Below, one piece after another: positions 23,789 through 25,943 of a stretch of 25,943 nucleotides of DNA. Origin of the DNA: an uncultured Acetobacter sp. (GTDB lineage: Bacteria > Pseudomonadota > Alphaproteobacteria > Acetobacterales > Acetobacteraceae); contig CALCDN010000214.1 of the NCBI GenBank assembly GCA_937900755.1, forward strand, positions 1-25,943. Direction: 5' to 3'. Each line of letters begins with the position of its first letter. Within the stretch, counting starts at the first letter, position 1. The notes under the pieces are model-generated. The model was not told where the DNA came from and searched no databases. It saw nothing but the letters and a program-made list of their open reading frames with translations. Made by a program: the position numbers and the translations under genes.

Positions 23789-24258
23789 AAAAACCCACCC
23801 TGCAGAGCAGCCACAACGAACCCACCAGCAATAGCAACTGCGTAAGGCAAGGCAAAGCCCCTGCGTATTCTCCAGCACTCAATCCGCAGGGTTCTCCCCC
23901 ACAGGGGTGTCGCAGGCACGGGCATTACCTTCCGTAAAACCAGATACAGAACAGCCAGAAAACCGCCCACAATCGCAATATCCAAGATGTACCTTATCTG
24001 CCACAGCGGTGGAAACAGCAAGGAGGAAGACGCAATAAGCTTTACATCTCCCCCGCCCATAAAACCACCCAGCCACAACCCGAAGGCACAACCAAAAATC
24101 ACACAGCCTCCAGCCAACGCTCCCCACCCACAATAGGGCAACCTGACCAGACCCATAAGCAGGAAGACCAGGGAAATCCAATCCGGGATTTCACGTGCAC
24201 GCACATCGGTCATTACAGACAAAAAAAGGAGTGGAAGTGCCAAAAAAAATATAGACAC
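23785..24258 (-). CDS. cpaA: CpaA/TadV: prepilin peptidase
   Basis: A 157-residue, polytopic, aspartate-type prepilin peptidase (A24 family) that removes the leader of Flp, TadE and TadF-like pseudopilins. The two catalytic aspartates are visible: Asp18 in MTDVRAREIPDW and Asp71 in GGGDVKL, each at the end of a hydrophobic helix. It lacks the N-methyltransferase domain, as usual for TadV. Two GTG starts are possible. The one at 24258 is preferred because GAGGGG (24264-24269) stands five bases before it, while it abuts the GTG at 24264 directly. The gene follows flp after a hairpin-containing gap and overlaps cpaB as ATGA. Confidence 0.92.
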   Translation of the reverse strand: MSIFFLALPLLFLSVMTDVRAREIPDWISLVFLLMGLVRLPYCGWGALAGGCVIFGCAFGLWLGGFMGGGDVKLIASSSLLFPPLWQIRYILDIAIVGGFLAVLYLVLRKVMPVPATPLWGRTLRIECWRIRRGFALPYAVAIAGGFVVAALQGGFL

Positions 24259-24285
24259 TTCCACCCCTCATCAAACCCAAAATGC

Positions 24286-24313
24286 CTTTGGCGCGCGCCA
24301 TCACGCACCAAAG
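24286..24313 (-). terminator. Hairpin between flp and cpaA (attenuator/terminator candidate)
   Basis: Read on the minus strand, CTTTGGTGCG and CGCGCCAAAG form a 10-bp stem (one G-U pair) around an 8-base loop, followed by GCATTTT. It begins 13 bases after the flp stop. It could partly terminate transcription or protect the flp 3' end, keeping pilin mRNA above that of the assembly genes. It competes with the hairpin at 24307-24322 for one arm. The T-run is short, so full termination is unlikely. Confidence 0.55.
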
Positions 24314-24322
24314 AACTTTGGT
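24307..24322 (-). promoter_or_regulatory. Alternative hairpin directly after flp
   Basis: ACCAAAG and CTTTGGT are perfect 7-base arms separated by two bases (in practice a 6-bp stem with a 4-base loop). The second arm is the same sequence that forms the first arm of the larger downstream hairpin, so only one can exist at a time. Confidence 0.45.
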
Positions 24323-24326
24323 AGAA

Positions 24327-24512
24327 TTACTTTATGTTGCTTGCAAGGTTAGAAAACGCGGTGTTGATGTTGCTACCCAGGGTTGTAACACCCCCGATAA
24401 TCACACCTGCGATCAATGCAGCAATCAGACCGTATTCCAGCGCCGTCACACCTTTACGGTCGCCAGAGAGCAGACGGGCACACCGCGCGACACTGTTTTT
24501 AAAAAACTTCAT
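24327..24512 (-). CDS. flp: Flp/Fap-type major pilin
   Basis: A 61-residue prepilin, the structural subunit of the Tad (Flp) pilus. The basic leader of 21 residues ends in DRKG. The cleavage site G21|VTALEYGL has Glu and Tyr at mature positions 5 and 6, the Flp hallmark, followed by a long hydrophobic helix (AALIAGVIIGGVTTLG). The predicted mature pilin has 40 residues. The ATG at 24512 is preferred over the one at 24521, because AAAGGA (24521-24526) lies eight bases before it but abuts the other. Its own promoter region and the downstream hairpins suggest expression above the rest of the operon. It is the substrate of the adjacent CpaA. Confidence 0.96.
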   Translation of the reverse strand: MKFFKNSVARCARLLSGDRKGVTALEYGLIAALIAGVIIGGVTTLGSNINTAFSNLASNIK

Positions 24513-24520
24513 TGTTATCA

Positions 24521-24526
24521 TCCTTT
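24521..24526 (-). promoter_or_regulatory. Ribosome binding site deciding the flp start
   Basis: AAAGGA on the minus strand stands eight bases before the ATG at 24512, and touches the in-frame ATG at 24521, which therefore is unlikely to be used. Confidence 0.7.
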
Positions 24527-24568
24527 ACTATAGCAAACATATTTCAGTCCGCCGTTACCATGAGTCGT

Positions 24569-24597
24569 AATGTAATTAGCCTCTCAAGAATAATCAA
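24569..24597 (-). promoter_or_regulatory. Candidate flp promoter
   Basis: On the minus strand TTGATT (24597-24592) and TACATT (24574-24569) are separated by exactly 17 bases; each matches the sigma-70 consensus at four of six positions. Initiation near 24562 would give a leader of about 50 bases before the flp ATG. The match is moderate, but the dyad just upstream supports a regulated start here. Confidence 0.4.
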
Positions 24598-24601
24598 TCA
24601 T

Positions 24602-24619
24602 GGTTAAGTATATTTAACC
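24602..24619. promoter_or_regulatory. TTAA-type dyad upstream of flp (CtrA-like or other operator)
   Basis: GGTTAAGTATATTTAACC is an 18-base dyad with 8 of 9 symmetric pairs. On the minus strand its end reads TTAACCAT, the 8-base half-site known for CtrA in several alphaproteobacteria. It ends five bases from the candidate -35 and is centred about 48 bases before the predicted start, a position suited to an activator. The two TTAA blocks are six bases apart, not the seven of the full CtrA box, so another regulator is possible. Confidence 0.5.
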
Positions 24620-24740
24620 TTAAAATTTTTTTGCGTGCGTTCTTTAATACAGAAAGCAAATATGACAGAAATATTTACCCATTCCTTAGCATAAGCAACC
24701 TTTCCATCATGGGCGACCCTGGAAACCTTGGTAAAATAAT

Positions 24741-24755
24741 GCAAAAAAACTTTGC
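24741..24755 (-). terminator. Weak hairpin after the membrane-protein gene
   Basis: GCAAA and TTTGC arms (5 bp) surround a T-rich loop on the minus strand, two bases beyond the stop codon, followed by ATTATTTT. The stem is weak, so read-through towards flp remains possible. Confidence 0.3.
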
Positions 24756-24757
24756 CA

Positions 24758-25943
24758 TTAGAAGGATGGTGCGGAAATTTTCTCTTTTACATAAACAATC
24801 GCATCCGGGGCCGAGTACAGACGCTTCCACTGCGGGTCGGAATCCAGCACATTAACCAGAGCTGCTGTGGGCTTCAGATATGCCCAGCGCAAACCAAATT
24901 CGGTCGACCATGCCTGCAATAACGTTTTATTGCCGTCCATTACAGCATCATGCTCTTTCATGAAAGCATCGCCATACATATCCGCCCGGCCATCAATAAT
25001 CGGCTTTATCCCTTCAAAAATCAGAATCCCGCCCAGACCATATGAATTCAGGACAGGCAATTTCCGCAATTCCGCGGGCACATGCGCCAAAACGGACAGT
25101 GGCGTTACTGGGCGGTCTGTCAAGGTATAGGGGTACGCCATGCGCAGCCCCGTTAATGCCCCTATTGTCACAGCCAGAGCGGACCACTGCGCAGCGGACG
25201 CATGCCATATAACCCGCCGCCCCTGATTCCTCTCGGCCATGAGCCCCAAGGGTTCGGCCAGGATTAAAGGCGTAACAACGGCTGCCAACAATTCATACCG
25301 GATGTGCCGGACGGAAATATAGGCAAACCCGAGCAGAAGCAGCCAGCGGATCGGGGGTATTTTCAACCGGCGTGTGAGCACCACATAAACAAACGTGAGA
25401 CATGACAGAACAAAGGGTTCGGTCAGCCGTATCACCATTGGCTTCCATTCCTGTATCATGGCCAATTGCGGCATCATCAACAACTGAAATGGAAAGAGCA
25501 GCCCGTGCCAGCCATTGGGCGTTATGGTAATAATCGCGCAGGACAGCGCCATAAACCGCGCCCATGCGCCCAAGACATGCAGACGTGAGTGTTGTTCCGC
25601 CAGAACGGCCTCAACAGCAAACGGCACGATCAAAAACAGCCCTATGGCAAAACTGCCATGCAGGTTGACCCAAAACAGAAGAATCAGGGCCGTGGGCCAG
25701 GCAGGAGGTGCATTGCCCTTTTCCCTGGCGCGAAGCAGACAGATCAGCCACAGCACAAAACAGGGTAACGCCAGAATATGCGGCCTGGCCAGCAAAGACG
25801 GAAACGTCGTGACCATGCTCAGCAAAAGCGTCAGGCATATGGGCAGGAACGCCCCTCCCCTGTGCACCAAAAACATTGTCAGGCTGCCCATTGCCAGTGA
25901 ATAGGCCAGCCCTATCAGGACCAGAACGCCGCCCCACCCGCCC
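24758..25943 (-). CDS. Polytopic membrane protein, GT-C-like (5' end beyond the window)
   Basis: The reading frame is open to the right edge: 17 further codons without a stop precede the first internal ATG at 25891, so the gene is partial and at least 394 residues are present. Many hydrophobic helices fill the N-terminal three quarters, including FWVNLHGSFAIGLFLIVPF and RWLLLLGFAYISVRHIRYE. The C-terminal soluble part has NSYGLGGILIF and IDGRADMYGD, a motif seen in uncharacterised bacterial membrane proteins that resemble GT-C (GT39-type) glycosyltransferases. The acidic catalytic loop expected early in a GT-C enzyme would lie in the missing part. The function is unknown. Its position upstream of flp on the same strand allows, but does not show, a link to the pilus. 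Confidence 0.6.
   Translation of the reverse strand, partial: GGWGGVLVLIGLAYSLAMGSLTMFLVHRGGAFLPICLTLLLSMVTTFPSLLARPHILALPCFVLWLICLLRAREKGNAPPAWPTALILLFWVNLHGSFAIGLFLIVPFAVEAVLAEQHSRLHVLGAWARFMALSCAIITITPNGWHGLLFPFQLLMMPQLAMIQEWKPMVIRLTEPFVLSCLTFVYVVLTRRLKIPPIRWLLLLGFAYISVRHIRYELLAAVVTPLILAEPLGLMAERNQGRRVIWHASAAQWSALAVTIGALTGLRMAYPYTLTDRPVTPLSVLAHVPAELRKLPVLNSYGLGGILIFEGIKPIIDGRADMYGDAFMKEHDAVMDGNKTLLQAWSTEFGLRWAYLKPTAALVNVLDSDPQWKRLYSAPDAIVYVKEKISAPSF

Noticed and set aside
22637..23845. 402-codon open frame on the + strand
   Set aside because: It is antisense to cpaB and the cpaC 5' end; no motif and improbable composition.
23789..23878. 30-residue N-terminal extension of CpaB
   Set aside because: It lies inside the prepilin peptidase gene, is Cys/Trp-rich, precedes the real membrane anchor, and the ATGA-overlap start at 23788 fits better.
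24289..24300. Perfect 12-base GC palindrome TGGCGCGCGCCA
   Set aside because: As an operator it would be attractive, but it is better explained as part of the larger flp-cpaA hairpin; it has no second copy nearby.
1..25943. CRISPR arrays, insertion sequences, integrases, toxin-antitoxin or phage genes
   Set aside because: No direct-repeat arrays, transposase motifs or terminal inverted repeats were seen on reading both strands.

Overview
The window looks like a chromosomal segment of an alphaproteobacterium, most likely an acetic acid bacterium (Acetobacteraceae). This is judged from overall protein character, the GC-rich housekeeping genes, the alphaproteobacterial form of the dihydroorotase, a Suv3-like helicase and a CpaA-F/TadB-E pilus locus. 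The assignment rests on recognising families by eye, not on a database search.

Left part (1-13272): housekeeping genes. A tRNA-Trp precedes secE and nusG, which end at a clear intrinsic terminator instead of running into rplK. A NAD-type malic enzyme follows on the + strand. An S9 prolyl-oligopeptidase-type peptidase is convergent with it. A DedA membrane protein and a short-chain dehydrogenase form an ATGA-coupled pair, convergent with a large Suv3-like DExH helicase. After a 361-base divergent gap come a ferredoxin/flavodoxin-NADP reductase, glutathione reductase and dihydroorotase, all on the + strand with short spacers.

Right part (13382-24512): a complete tad (Flp-type pilus) locus. Read on the minus strand the order is flp, cpaA/tadV (prepilin peptidase), cpaB/rcpC, cpaC/rcpA (secretin), a very short cpaD-like lipoprotein, cpaE/tadZ, cpaF/tadA (ATPase), tadB, tadC, tadD (TPR lipoprotein), tadE and a second TadE/TadF-like pseudopilin. 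Most junctions overlap, several as ATGA. On the + strand, convergent and ending 5 bases from the last pseudopilin, lies a TadG-like gene whose long extracellular part ends in ~21-residue repeats that look like a beta-solenoid. Flp, TadE and the TadF-like protein all carry the G|xxxxE prepilin cleavage motif expected for processing by the CpaA-type peptidase.

flp has its own apparent control region: a near-perfect TTAA-type dyad just upstream of a candidate promoter, and two mutually exclusive hairpins between flp and the peptidase gene that could set pilin-to-machinery ratios. At the right edge a polytopic membrane protein of GT-C-like appearance is cut by the window boundary. The most distinctive items are the solenoid-bearing TadG-like protein, the flp regulatory structures, a CpaE whose P-loop lacks both lysines, the minimal CpaD, and a dihydroorotase lacking the first histidine of the HxH motif.
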